Positions 47,326 through 58,782 of a stretch of 64,000 nucleotides of DNA are shown here, piece by piece (positions within the stretch are counted from its first letter, which is position 1; each line of letters starts with the position of its first letter). The stretch is from Harmothoe impar (Eukaryota; Annelida; Polychaeta; Phyllodocida; Polynoidae), in the NCBI GenBank assembly GCA_947462335.1, contig OX381705.1, positions 41,308,675-41,372,674 of the forward strand. Reading direction: 5' to 3'. The notes under the pieces are model-generated. The model was not told the origin of the DNA. It was given only the letters and a program-made list of their open reading frames with translations, and did not search any database. A program made the translations under genes and the position numbers.

Positions 47326-47642
47326 GGGAGTGCTCATTTTTTAACAACAGGGGGGGGGGGGCGGTGAGATTTCGCGCGGAGCCCGGGAAATTTTTTCACC
47401 CCCCCCCAAGAGGGGTCAAAATTTTTTACCCCCCCCCGGCAGGCCGAAAATCGCGCGCCTTCGCGCCCCTTTGTAGCATAGTAACGCGCGGGCTTTTTCC
47501 CTCAAAACAGGTTGAATTTTTTTGACCCCCCCCCAAGAGGGGTCTGAATTTTTTACCCCCCCCCCGGTCAAGGGGTCCAAATTTTTTACCCCCCCCCCCC
47601 AAATCCACCACCCCCCCCTGTTGTTAAAAAATGAGCACTCCC
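47326..47642. mobile_element. GGGAGTGCTCA foldback element with G/C tracts, TAA target duplication
   Basis: A 317-bp element with perfect 24-bp ends (GGGAGTGCTCATTTTTTAAC and on) flanked by TAA on both sides (47323-47325 and 47643-47645). Arms run into long G or C homopolymers and the middle is rich in CGCGC. No ORF worth keeping. Confidence 0.88.
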
Positions 47643-48005
47643 TAACCTGCTTCAATGTCTGAAAATCTGAACGTGGGAAATATAAGGTAGCCAATGCCTT
47701 TAATACCATAGTGTTAAAACTGTTGTAAAAATTTAGACTGGTGCAAATAACTACTGCAGAGGTAATTTTCACTCTTAGCCTAACCCTATTCCAAGGTGCA
47801 AAACATCATGTCTATGGTACACACTCCCAATGTAGTAGGAGTAGAACGGCCCTGACTTTTCCTAATGCCCAATATACTCTTTAAAGCCATGGTAGTGGCT
47901 GTATCTGGGAACTCTGCTTACATTTAATCAGGCGAATAACTATTTAAATGTATTGCCTGCATCAAAGCCCTGTTTCCCTATACATATACTACTCACAGTA
48001 GACCC
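47643..48005. other. Short non-coding stretch
   Basis: Nothing recognisable. Confidence 0.4.
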
Positions 48006-48469
48006 AGGGGTAGACACTAACATTTGAGACCATGGGCCACCCGGGCCCGCAGCTTCTGAAAGTTGTGGGCCCGGGATTAAACCTGTGGGCCCGGGAATTT
48101 CTTAACTTAGTACAGTAAAATTGACCCATGTATTGAGAGTCAATATATTACTATTATAAGGAAATAATTTACATTGAAAATCATATTAAATAGGTTCTCT
48201 GTATACTTAAACTATTTGTGCCTTTTCAACTTGTATATATGGTTAACTTTTTATATTACTTTCTACAAAATAATTAGCTTTTTATTTTACACTCTAAAAG
48301 TCTTAATAATGGTCCGATTCACAAGCCGTAAAAACTGGCATGTAGACCAGAATTAGAGCTTTGCTACGGGCCACCCGGGCCCGTAGCCAGGCAAACAATC
48401 TGAAATCTGCGGGCCCGGACCCAAAACTACGGGCCATTGGCTCCCGGGCCAGCGTTAGTGTCTACCCCT
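48006..48469. mobile_element. hAT-type MITE with perfect 8-bp target duplication
   Basis: A 464-bp element with ends AGGGGTAGACACTAAC and GTTAGTGTCTACCCCT, flanked by GTAGACCC on both sides (47998-48005 and 48470-48477). Eight-bp duplication is the hAT signature. Inner arms carry GGGCCACCCGGGCCCG-type repeats. Confidence 0.93.
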
Positions 48470-48634
48470 GTAGACCCTGCCCAGTTTCCATATGTACTTC
48501 AATACATATACAGAATAAAATATCTGAACATTATAAAAAATTCTTGACCTTATCAAAAGGAATCAATGCAAGTATTAGGTACAGGTGGTCCTGTGCCTAA
48601 TATTGAATGAATGGAAACTCGTATTGGAATAAGA

Positions 48635-48902
48635 CTGTGTCTTATAAGATCTGGCCAATGTGAACGTCTTTGAGTGGGTGCCATCTTTGACCGGCTTGAT
48701 AAAAAATGATTTATCTAGGGCAGATGAAGATAATAGTGGGCTGAGAAGGTTATAATCTTATTGGATGTTATAACACTTTAAATTGGTAATATGTAGCCCA
48801 CTTATATAAGCATCTCCCCTAAATAAACCGTTTTTTATCAAGTCGGTCAAAGATGGCACCCAGTCAAAGATGTTCACATTGGCCAGATCTCGTGAGACAC
48901 AG
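48635..48902. mobile_element. Foldback MITE with about 85-bp arms
   Basis: The left arm 48635-48720 and right arm 48818-48902 are inverted copies with a few mismatches (CTGTGTCTTATAAGATCTGG against its complement). About 97 bp separates them. It lies just left of the truncated BEL/Pao end. Confidence 0.88.
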
Positions 48903-49031
48903 CCATAAGTGCCTATCCAGGTGCATAATGTAAAATCAGTGTTGTTAGGGTGGCCAGACCATTTTTATAAAACCATAGGACCTAAAAAAAGATTCATATC
49001 TACCAATAGCACTTTGAAGTCAGCCCTGTAC

Positions 49032-50375
49032 TCAGAGAATGCTATCCTCATCTCTGAATGGCTCCAATTTGTAGATAGTGCTTTTATGGGAGACTTGCTT
49101 ACCTGATGCCAGGCTGGTGAGCTCATCTGAATAGCACCTTCTTTGCACATGCCTGATAATGCCCTTCTCAGCATTTTGGAGCTCATCCACAGTTAGATCA
49201 GAAGTCAGTTTGGGCTTTCCCTTTCGGAGCCACTCGCCAAAGCGAATCAGCCATGCAACTGCCTTCTCCAAACGAAACCAGCTTGAATGTCGTTTGAACA
49301 TTTGTTCCAAGCGGTCTTCTAGATCTGTGACTGCAACGCAAACCTTGGCTTCTTTCTTGACTTCTTGATCATCCAATAGTAGGTCAGGAGATCTTTGAGG
49401 AACAACTGGCCACTGGGACTCGTCTTCCCACAAGAAGTCTGGACCCTGTTTCCATCTTCTGCTGGATAGCATTTCACTTGCACTGAGGCCACGAGAAGCA
49501 TCATCAGCTGAGTTTGACTTGGTGTCTACGTACCTCCATTGGGTCGGTGATGATCCATCATGGATGATTGCTACTCTGTTGGCAACAAAAGTCTGGAACC
49601 GCTTGGTGGTGTTCTTGATGTACTGCAAGACTATCATGCTGTCAGTCCAAAAGATGGATTTGGTAACCTCCAGGCGTATCTCTCTGCGGAGCAGGCTATC
49701 CATCTTAACAGCCACCACAGCTGCTGAAAGTCCTAGTCTTGGAATAGTCATGTGTTTGACGGGAGCAAGTCGTGATTTTCCCAACAAGAATGAACAGTGG
49801 ACATTTCCTTGCTCATTCACCACATGTAGATAAGAAGTTGTGCCGTAGGCTTCTTCGAATGCATCAGAGAAATGGTGAAGTTGGATTTCCACACATTTAC
49901 CAAAGTCTTGAGGTATGAGGCAACGCCTTATCTTAAACTCTTCAAGACGTGGGAGATCCTCTAGCCATCTTTTCCATTTCTTTATATTGTCAGGCTCCAG
50001 TTCATCATCCCATCCTTTCTCTCTCTTGCATTCATCTTGGAATATCTTCTTTGCTTGTAGTATGAATGGGCATACAAATCCCAATGGGTCATACACTGAA
50101 CTGACCACTCTGAGAAGCCCTCTTCTGGTGAAAGTCACTTCCTTTTGCTTGATCCTGATGCCAAACATGTCTTCCTGGGTATCCCATTGGACACCCAGTG
50201 CTCTTTCAATAGGAAGTGCTGCTGAATCAAGGTCTAGGTCTTTGACTTCCTTTGCTCTGTCCTCAGCCGGAACAGATTCTATAACCGCTTTGCTGTTGGA
50301 GATCCATTTGGTCAGGCGAAAACCTCCCAGTTTCAGGAGTTGACAAACCCAGTGGGCAAACTTCAGTTGATTCAA
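49032..50375 (-). pseudogene. BEL/Pao RT C-terminus, RNase H and start of integrase
   Basis: It resumes at CQLLKLGGFRLTKWISNS. The Pao RNase H-like region follows (FSDAFEEAYG, MTIPRLGLSAAV, FWTDSMIVLQYIKN, NSADDASRG). It ends at LEPFRDEDSIL, where the integrase zinc-binding region should begin. Two TGA codons follow within 15 residues and homology is lost near 48970. Confidence 0.92.
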
Positions 50376-51190
50376 TGTTGATTCAATGTGTGTAGCGACA
50401 TAATATCAACAGTTGAAACGGGGTTGTCATTATGTTGATATTGATGAGGTCATCAACGTTGATCATTCATCAGTGATTCAACATTGATATGACCATTGTA
50501 AATCAACAACAAATAAACATAATAAAATGATTTACATTGATTTGATATTGACTGCTGATGCATAACTAGATTCAGTATATTAGATACAGTATTCTTATGT
50601 AGACTTATTCCTTCAATTTATATATTTTCATTACAACATCGCCCTCCAACCCCATTACTCCAAGATTAAATGCTAATTCTAGCACTATCCAGGGTAGGGG
50701 TACATGTGACCTCTGATGATCACGCTAAGAGGCATTCACATCCATTTCAAACTGACCTGGTCATGACTGAGGCTTTATCCATCATTCTTAGCAACATAAA
50801 GGGTGTCTTACTGAAACCATGCATGTATTCTTGTCATTTAATCCCAAATGTCAACCAAATGCACACACCATAGTTGTCAATGAAAATGAATGACATTTTG
50901 ATCAATTATATACATTGATGAGAAAATAAGAGCTTACAATCAGGGAAAATTGATGTAGCATGGAGATAGAAATGCCAAGGAGTAGGTTGTGGAGGCACCT
51001 AGTGGGAAAGGTGGGAAAACCCATGGTTGATTCAAAGTTGATATCCAAACATTGCATCAATGTTGAAACATGTGTTGGTTGACAACGTTGAAATTGTAAC
51101 ATTGCATCAATGTTGAAAACAGGTTGATCTACCCTGTAACCCTATATCAACCAGTTTTCAACGTTGAATCAATGTTTTGTGCCCACTGGG
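50348..51190. mobile_element. CCCAGTGGGCA transposon inserted in the BEL/Pao reverse transcriptase
   Basis: An 843-bp insert with termini CCCAGTGGGCA and TGCCCACTGGG and AA/TT at both junctions (possible 2-bp duplication). Inner ends carry repeated TTGATTCAATGTTGA-like motifs. No transposase ORF. Removing it restores continuity of the interrupted RT frame, which fixes its borders. Confidence 0.9.
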
Positions 51191-52063
51191 AAGTTCCTCT
51201 ACCAGTTTCTTTGCCTGATCCACTGTTGACAGTGACTTGAGACAGTCATCTGCATAGAAGTTCTCCATCATGGTCTTGACAGTTTCTTCATCAAACTCAG
51301 TCTTGTGGTCCTCAGCAGTGCGTTTTAGAGCAAAGCTTGCACAACTAGGGCTCCATACTCCACCAAACAAGTGCACTGCCATTTTATAAGTCTGCGGAGG
51401 AAGGTCAAGGTTACCATCTTTCCACCACAGGAACCTTAATACGTCTCTGTGTTGTGGAGACACACACACTTGATGGAACATAGCTTCTATGTCTCCCATG
51501 ATTGCTATGTGGTCTTCCCTGAATCTTAGTGGCACGCCTATCAGTTTGTTGGTCATATCAGGGCATTGCAGCACTTGCTTGTTTAATGATGTACCACCAT
51601 ATTCTGCTGCACAATCGAAGACAATCCTAAGCTTTCCTGGCTTATTTGGACTTGTAACGGAATGGTGTGGGATATACCACTTGATTCCATTATCCTTATC
51701 ATCATCACTGTCTTGAACAGGTTCTGCATATCCCTTCTGGAGTAAATCCTCTATATCTGTCTTGTAAAGTCTATGAAGATCAGGATCCTTTGACAGTATT
51801 CTCCCAAGACTCTGTAGACGTTTCTCTGCCATTTTTTTGTTGTCTATCAGTGCTGGTGGTGTGACCTTAAAGGGTATGTCCATCTCATAATGTTGATCTT
51901 TGAGTATGATGGACTCATTCCAGACATCCAAAACTCTTTTGTCATCTTGAGACATCTGTGGGAGACTTCCAGCCAACGTCTGTCCCACGTCCAGTTTCCA
52001 GAACTGCTCAACTTGAGCTTCAAGTCTCACATCTGGTCCCTGGTCAGCTCGAATGAATGGCAA
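51158..52063 (-). pseudogene. BEL/Pao reverse transcriptase, N-terminal half
   Basis: Visible are the Pao-type VEQFWKLD start, LRIVFDCAAEYGGTSLN, IEAMFHQV and the catalytic box FYADDCLKS. The frame is cut after VEELP by the transposon at 50348-51190; the last residues listed are transposon-encoded. Confidence 0.92.
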
Positions 52064-52872
52064 ACAGCAGAATCATTTGAATTCCCACTTTGCATTGAGC
52101 CATTGAGTGTCCATCCTAGACTTGTTCTGGTGGCATAGGGTTCATTTTCCCTTCCTCGCCTCACTTCCAGGGGAATCAGTGCATCTGGGACATCTTGACC
52201 AATGAGGAGAGTAATGCCTGATTTCTCTTGCAGAGGTATTTCCAGACACTTGAGATGATCCCATTTTTTAACATCTGCTTGTGATGGTGCACTGTCCCTT
52301 AGGCTTGGAAACCTGCTCAGTGCATAGACTCTAGGAAGTTTGACAACTTTACGTTTCTTCTTTGGTCCTTTAGTTGCTGTGACTTCTAGAGAGACTTCAA
52401 GGGCATCCATATCTTTCCCTTCACTCAAGGTCTCTAATGATAGAGAGGTATTTTCTCCCTTCAGTTCTAGTTGCTTGACCAAGTCCTTTGAGCAGAAGGT
52501 CTTGTTGCTTCCTGGATCAAGCAGGGCATGTGTGCGTATGTAATTGGTCTGACCCTTTCCTCGCACATACACAGGAACTATAGGTAAGGTGACCTTTGTG
52601 CTTTCAACTTCTGATTGCCCACATGCATAGCTTTTGGCTTCTACCGGCTTGTCTGGGGACTTCTGCTCCTCATTCTGTTCTCTGTCCTTTGCAGACTCAG
52701 GCTCAGAGACTTTCAATGGTTGACGCAGCAATGTTGCATTTTTCCCCTTACAATCCTTCTCTTGACAGCCTCTGGGTCTTCTACATTCTTTAGATGTATG
52801 ATTGCTGTAGTCAAGACAATTGAAACACAGTCTTTTTTCTTTTGCCACCTCCCGTCTCTTTTCCAGGGGCAT
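52027..52872 (-). pseudogene. BEL/Pao second knuckle and aspartic protease
   Basis: It begins with a further Cys/His motif (LCFNCLDYSNHTSKEC) and holds the retropepsin-like DUF1758 region with HALLDPGSNKTF and, later, ITLLIGQDVPDALIP. It ends by frameshift near 52055, where the reverse transcriptase frame takes over. Confidence 0.9.
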
Positions 52873-53190
52873 CTACTTAAACTTCTCACATCCACTTACT
52901 GTGTGACCATCAGCATCACACATGCGACACTTGTAGCTCTTGGGCTTATCCTTCGGTGGTGCATCAGTGGGTTTGAGCTTTGCATCTTGACTTGAGCTGG
53001 GGCTGGTCTTATCATTAACCTTCACATTAAAGCTTGATCCCTTCTTCTTGGGTATGGAAGGCTTAGGCTTTGCTTCCTTGGGGGCTGACCCTACATTTCC
53101 AAATACTGGGTCATTGGCCTCTCCAGCTGCCATCTCAAGGAATTTTAGAAACTCATCAAAGTTTGGATATTCTCCAAATCTCTCACGGGC
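52873..53190 (-). pseudogene. BEL/Pao gag zinc knuckle segment
   Basis: A Lys/Pro-rich stretch leads to a zinc knuckle CRMCDADGHTVSGC. An in-frame TAG follows CEKFK and the reading frame carries on unchanged past it into the protease block, so it is a single nonsense change. Confidence 0.85.
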
Positions 53191-54475
53191 CTTTATATGC
53201 CTCCTTGCGCCATTGGGTTTGAAGATACATGGGCAACCTTGTCAGGATCTTCACCATTCGGTCCTGTGAGTCTACTTCTTTAAGCTTGTTCATAGCACGC
53301 AGTGTCTCCAAACAGCCCCTGACATCATCAGCAAAGTCCTGAAGGGCTTCACCACCATTTGGCTTCACTGCTGGGCCTTCAGTTATCTTAGAGATACATG
53401 CCTTCGAGATTACAAAGTCATTGCCAAATCTTTGTTTCAACAGATATCTTGCTTTCTTGTAACCTTCTGTTGCGGTCATCAATGCACATGGCTGTATCAC
53501 CTTTAATGCCTTGCCTGTACAGTACTCTAACAGCCTATTAAGTCTATCAATATCCTCAACATCAGTCTTATCAACACAGCTGTCAAAGGCATTCATGAAT
53601 GTCCAATACTTCAAAAGATCCCCATCAAAGGTTGTCAGGCTAGTCTTAGGAAGGCGAATGACATTGAGCATTTGGCATTGAGTCATCATCTGAGATTCTA
53701 AAGCTGACTGACTCCTCTCCTGGATTTCACCTAAAGTTTCACTAAGACCCTTCAAAACTGGTTCAGACGGTTGCTTTATGGTTACTGGAGCTTGAGGTGA
53801 TTTAACTAGCTCCATGAGCTTAGCTACTTGTCCAATGGTGAATGTCTCATCTGACCGTTTATCAGCCTTCTCTGTTATTGGTGATCCTGTCCACTCAGGT
53901 GCAAATGGGTTGAGCATTGACTTTCCCACACCCCCTGATCCTCTGTTGTCTGAGCTAAAGTTTGTAGGTTTGCTGGTCTTTTGGGCAGTACTAGCACTTA
54001 TGGGACCCCCCAGATGACGGTGGGCCCTACTGGCACTAGTTGAATCAGGCATCTCCCCACATTGCAACTTTACATCAGTATCTTCTCTAGCTACAACATT
54101 ATCATAAACAGAATCAAAGTTAACATTTGAACAGTTATCAACAAACGTTTGACTGACCTTTGAACCCTTATATAGATACTCAGGATTATGAACACTCTTG
54201 GTCAGGACCTCTTCTTCTGCTGCTGCAGCAGCAAGTTCAGTCTGCATTTGTAGCTGCTGACGGCGTAGCTCCAGTTTCTTCTTTTCAAGCTCTAGCCTTT
54301 GCTGCTTCTCGCTCTCATGATGTGTAGCTTCTCTGCGTTGACGTTCAGCTTCTTCCTGCCTCTGACGTTCGGCTTCTTCACGCTGACGTTCGGCTTCTTC
54401 GTGCTTCCTGGTGAAGTTGTATCTGGGTGAGCTCAAGCTCTTGCAGCTCCTGGAGAGCTCTAGCCTTGACTTCAA
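53183..54475 (-). pseudogene. BEL/Pao gag, coiled coil and DUF1759-like domain
   Basis: 430-residue frame: charged coiled coil, Ser/Asn linker, then the DUF1759-like core (LPKTSLTTFDGDLLKYW, AFDSCVDKT, LLEYCTGKAL, ARYLLKQRFGN) typical of Pao gag. It ends at a premature TGA created by an extra base near 53195; the frame then resumes for the zinc-knuckle part. Confidence 0.9.
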
Positions 54476-54953
54476 GGGCAGCCCGTTTCGCTACTGCCTT
54501 GGTTCTGGTACTTGATGCCCGCGATGCCCTGGATGTGGCACCAGAGCCACCCTGTGACACACTATCCTCAGGTTTGACACTCTCCTGCAGGCTATGCTGT
54601 TCCTGAAGACAGATATATTGTCTTTGTGCACCTTGAAACCTGTCTTCAAGTTGTTGATACCAGGCCTCTTCATCAGTGGCCCTATCAGGTAGAATGTCCA
54701 GCACTAAATCCATGAAGTTATGGTGCACTGAATAGAAGTCCTTAAATGCAGATGTCATCTTCTCAGCTGCAACTTGAAGTTCAGGTAGACCGGCGTCACA
54801 TTGCATCAGTTGTATCAGCATGTTAGTCTTTTTGGTCAGGTGACCAGCATAACCACCTCTTGAACGGCGTAGTGCCAACAGTTTCTCAGTATTGACACTA
54901 TGAGGGTCCAGCATCTTGCTTGGTTCTCTTTGCCTTGAACTTGTATGTGACAT
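54378..54953 (-). pseudogene. BEL/Pao gag, N-terminal part
   Basis: 191 residues from an ATG 63 bp inside the LTR edge: a helical N-terminal domain and then Ser/Ala-rich and Gln/Glu-rich coiled-coil sequence. The frame is lost near 54410; the coiled coil (EEAERQREEAERQ) continues in the next frame. Confidence 0.85.
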
Positions 54954-55015
54954 GATGACTTACTTGGTGTACTTGCTGAATATCCTGGTTCTTGTAGACT
55001 ATTCTTTGTACCAAA

Positions 55016-55742
55016 TGTAGTGGCCAAAGCCAATGATTGAGACAAAGTATTGTGACAGAAGTTGACTTGCTACTGTTTATTACCTTTTCCACATGAGAGT
55101 AGTTACAGGTGCATGAGTACTCTTACAGAGTTGATGAATGTCCTGCAATCACATAGAATAGCCACAGGAGATCTCTTGGGTAGATACTTATTTCCTATGG
55201 TTTGACACAGTAGCACACATACAGTCCATACACTCCTTATAATGTCTTAAAGTGTTGAAGTCCTTTGGTGAATGTAAATGGAACTGTGTATAACTCCAAC
55301 TTTAACTTTAACTTTAACTTTAATTGTACAAAGATTATTGTCTCCTGTAGTCCTCAGGTACAAAGTCCAGCTTCAGCAAGTTCGATATAGTCGTATGTAT
55401 ACAGGCAGGGTAATCCTGGAGCACTCTGACATAGGTCTGCTTCCCATGGTGGTCTTGCAGGTACTGATTTCACCCCCTCTACAGCACTGCCTTTTATAGG
55501 CCACAGACATGCTGATGTCAGACTCCAACAGGCTGAGGTCAGCTTCAGAGGAATAAGTATGATGCAATAACCAAACATGCATAGTACACACTAGGAGGCT
55601 GATGTCAGCATCATATGGAAAGAGATGACGCAATACCTCTACCTGATTGCAACATAGTCTGGAACACTCTAGAAGGATGATGTCAGCACCATAGAAAGGA
55701 GATGACGCAATACACCCACTTTCATTCAACACAGACACTACA
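55016..55742 (-). repeat. Single LTR of the BEL/Pao element
   Basis: 727 bp. On the minus strand it starts TGTAGTGTCTGTG and ends CCACTACA, giving the TG...CA form with 7-bp inverted ends. It lies 63 bp before the gag ATG. A short AACTTT tandem run lies near 55300. The second LTR is missing, so the borders rest on the TG/CA ends and position. Confidence 0.65.
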
Positions 55743-55744
55743 AC

Positions 55745-56168
55745 CCTAATTATGTTACTACCTGTGCGGCCAGGCTGTCTGTTGGCAATGGTAGCGTAGG
55801 CCTTTAAAGTGACGATTTTCCCTGCAGTATGTACACCATGGTTAGGGTTGTCCAACACCCGGCCTGCAGTGGCCCCACTGCTCACACACCTAATAGTGGC
55901 ACTCACTGACCCCAAACATTGCTGGTATATGTGTACTGAGAGCTCTGTCTATGAAGTCATTTCCTTGAAGAAGCCCATCTATGAAAGATCAAATGCATAC
56001 CGTAAAACCTCGCTTATAAGTCAAATTTTATTTGGAATTTATATTTGCTTTAAGTCGATTTTTTCCCTAAAAGTCCAATTTGACTTATAGGTGGGCTTTT
56101 GAAAAAAGTTGAATTATTTAGACACCCAATACATTTTTAATGCTAGAAAATATACCTTTTTTCGGGGA
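55745..56168. repeat. Duplicated segment, copy 2
   Basis: Near-identical to 46753-47176. Here the MITE inside is complete. It begins within 3 bp of the BEL/Pao LTR edge. Confidence 0.9.
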
Positions 56169-56423
56169 CTGTTTTTTCTTGTTATTTTCCCCTAACTTAT
56201 GGGGTTGCTCTAAGCATAAATAATACACACTTTGGCCCAGGAAAATTGTGATTGTGGGGGGATTTTGGTTGGGGGTTGGGGGTCCAAGAAAATCTCAAAC
56301 TCCAATTCGACTTATAAGTGAGGTTTTTCAAAAGTTAAAAGCATTTTCTTATAAGTAAATTTTTTCCCTCAAAAGTCCAATTCGACCTATAAGTGGGGTC
56401 GACTTATAGGCGAGGTTTTACGG
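56000..56423. mobile_element. TA-flanked MITE (CCGTAAAACCTCGC termini)
   Basis: A 424-bp element with ends CCGTAAAACCTCGCTTATAA and TTATAGGCGAGGTTTTACGG, flanked by TA on each side. Internal copies of CGACTTATAAG and its complement repeat several times. Tc1/mariner-like, non-autonomous. A truncated copy starts near 47009. Confidence 0.88.
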
Positions 56424-58277
56424 TAAGTACTTGTTATGAATCACCATGCACCTATAGCTCCAGTCACCAAGAAACGGCCAGTGAATGCACCTACTTTGCC
56501 TCTCGGGTATACCCACATAGATTAGGCTGTGAAGGGTCTTCTTTTGTTCCAGGAAATTGATACATACATATATACCATAAATATGAAGTAAAATATCTAC
56601 AATTGTTGAGCAATTTATGTCTTTGTCATTAACAATTGGTTGGAAACTGTCATTTTGGGGCATTTATACCCATGAATACCATTAAATCGGGGAGAATTGA
56701 CCACTCAGCAATACTTCTCAAGGGCTACTTGTGGTTACTATAGTTGTCAGTCTTGCAATATAGTAATATTTTGCAGACATACTGTACTAGAAACCATCAA
56801 TTGTTGGTTATAGATCCATTATGCTTGATGATGCAGGATAAATCCTCCAAATGTTGGCCATTTTGGATCGAGAAATATACTTTAGATCGGGATCTTGAGA
56901 AGCTCGGCCCCAAAAAGCACGATTTTGTCATACATTTCACATAGGACAGCTGACTTTTATCACATATAGACCTCTTATTATCACAATAGACACATATTTT
57001 CTTAAGGGGACCCCAATCTGTACTGTTTTCATCATCACTGTCAGCATTTAATATTTTGTGCAAGTAAATTTTCATGTTTTTGGTACGTTTGATCATGCTG
57101 TACAAATAATCGGGTGAAACATCCGTTTTGAGCCAAATGGCAAAAAAATCCAAAAATTCAACATTTCGCTACCAACTTTGAATGAGTCTTTTTCAGAGAC
57201 CAGTCTAGATACAATGCCCTAAATGGTCTCATTTGAAAGATAATTTAGTTTCTGAACTACCCCTCTTGAAACATTTAGCTAAAAGATGTCACTCTGGTTG
57301 TCATAGCAACTTTGCCTTGTACAAGAGTGCAAAAATTGAAATTTCAACACTTTAGAATCCACATTGCCATGGCAACAGAATCCACTATTTTTCAAAACTT
57401 TTTTCTCTAGTGAAAAATTCAGATTCCATGATGTCTTAGCTTTAAATTGGTATCAAAACGTTTTTTGTGTGCCATTTGGTCCATAGATAAATGCCATTTA
57501 ACTAAAAGATGTAGATGAACTTTAAAACTTTTTACCTATACTTCATGACTGGAGCTATAGCTATTGACTGCGCCACCAGAGTGGCCTACTCACAGTGTAC
57601 CTGACTGGTGCCACTGATTATACTACAATGTATTAGGCAGATTGGGCCTTAAAGATGCACCTTCAAACTGCTTTTGCTTTTTACAGAAATAATGTATTTT
57701 CTACTGGGTTATGGCAATGGACTTCTCGTAGTCTCCTTCACCAGATTTCCAGATTATGTTATGTATTTTCTTGTAAAACAAAAACCACCGAACGTCCCTG
57801 CTAGGATACCAAAATTAGCAATAGTTTTCTCAATCGCTGTACTTTATCTGAATTTGCTGTGGAAGATATTAACCCCTTCACCACTGCATTCTGGTAACTC
57901 AATGCAATTTGGTGCAATTCATTGAGATTGCCAAGAAATCCTAATAGGCCTAATAATGCTATCTGCTGCTTGTGTTTTGCTGAATGAAGCCACCACCTGT
58001 GGTGATGGTTCCCCAGCACTCATCTCATGTTCCCTTCCCTCCTATCCATATCTAGGTTTACCCATCCTACATGATTCAACATCCGTCCTCCCATTTCCTC
58101 ACCAAGATCTTCCGTTTTCCCTATATTCTCTAAATTCAAAGCCACTTAGCCTTCCGCAGCATCCACTCACAAGCTGGCAATCTGAGGTAGGCAACACACC
58201 ATGTTTAGAATGAACCCTGTTGTGTTTTCACACCCTTTGATTAACGTACCAATGTTGGGTTTCTAGCTCCATCGTCA
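56424..58277. other. Non-coding stretch
   Basis: No repeat with clear ends and no recognisable gene. Confidence 0.4.
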
Positions 58278-58782
58278 TTAAGGTGGGTCAATCCCTTGGT
58301 GTAAAAGTAGCTAGATTTTCATCAGGTTTTTACCATAAGACTATAATAGCATACACTTTCCAACAAAGCTGAGAAAATAGGAGGATCCCAAGCTGTTTTC
58401 TGAGATATTCAAGCCTTAAGTCAGTGTTTCATGTAATAGGAGTATATAGTGTTTAGCCAGGCATATTTCTAAAGTTTTTGTCCATTGAAATCTTTTTTGA
58501 AAGGAAAATACAAATATACCAAGGGCTAGTTAGGTATGACTTCTGAATGAGAGCCACCACCACAGACGCCATAGCACCGTGGCAGAATGCATGCCTTTAT
58601 ATCCAAAGGTCGATGGCTCTCACCCCGGTCAGGCAACATCTTTGTCCATTTTAGGACAATTTGATATAACTTGTTCCAATATGAGACAAAGGTCCCCTGG
58701 TGGTCTATGGTCAAACTAGACAATGTACCTGTGCAGAAAACTGCACAGTGAACGGAAATGGCATCATATTGACCCACCTTAA
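58278..58782. mobile_element. TTAA-flanked element (TTAAGGTGGGTCAAT termini)
   Basis: A 505-bp segment with perfect 15-bp inverted ends TTAAGGTGGGTCAAT. TTAA at both ends suggests a piggyBac- or Kolobok-type target duplication. Within it, 58565-58635 resembles a decayed tRNA (CATAGCACCGTGGCAGAATGC, CCTTT...AAAGG arm, CTCTCACCCC). Confidence 0.75.

Larger units (their letters stand above)
48970..54953 (-). pseudogene. BEL/Pao LTR retrotransposon gag-pol, broken and truncated
   Basis: On the minus strand the order is gag (DUF1759-like), zinc knuckle, aspartic protease, reverse transcriptase and RNase H, then only the first residues of the integrase. That is the Pao order. Breaks seen: frameshifts near 54410, 53195 and 52055; an in-frame TAG at about 52873; an 843-bp transposon inserted at 50348; nonsense codons after 49032; and loss of the rest of the integrase and the left LTR. 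A single LTR remains at 55016-55742. The element is not functional. Confidence 0.93.

Noticed and set aside
47208..47772. Gly- or Pro-rich ORFs on both strands
   Set aside because: They cross the homopolymer G/C arms of the foldback element and are low-complexity artefacts.
55373..55915. 180-residue minus-strand ORF over the LTR
   Set aside because: It crosses the LTR border into the duplicated segment and has no retroelement or host domain; chance open frame.
58565..58635. Functional tRNA gene
   Set aside because: The anticodon arm leaves a 6-base loop and the acceptor stem does not pair, so at best it is a decayed tRNA-derived sequence.
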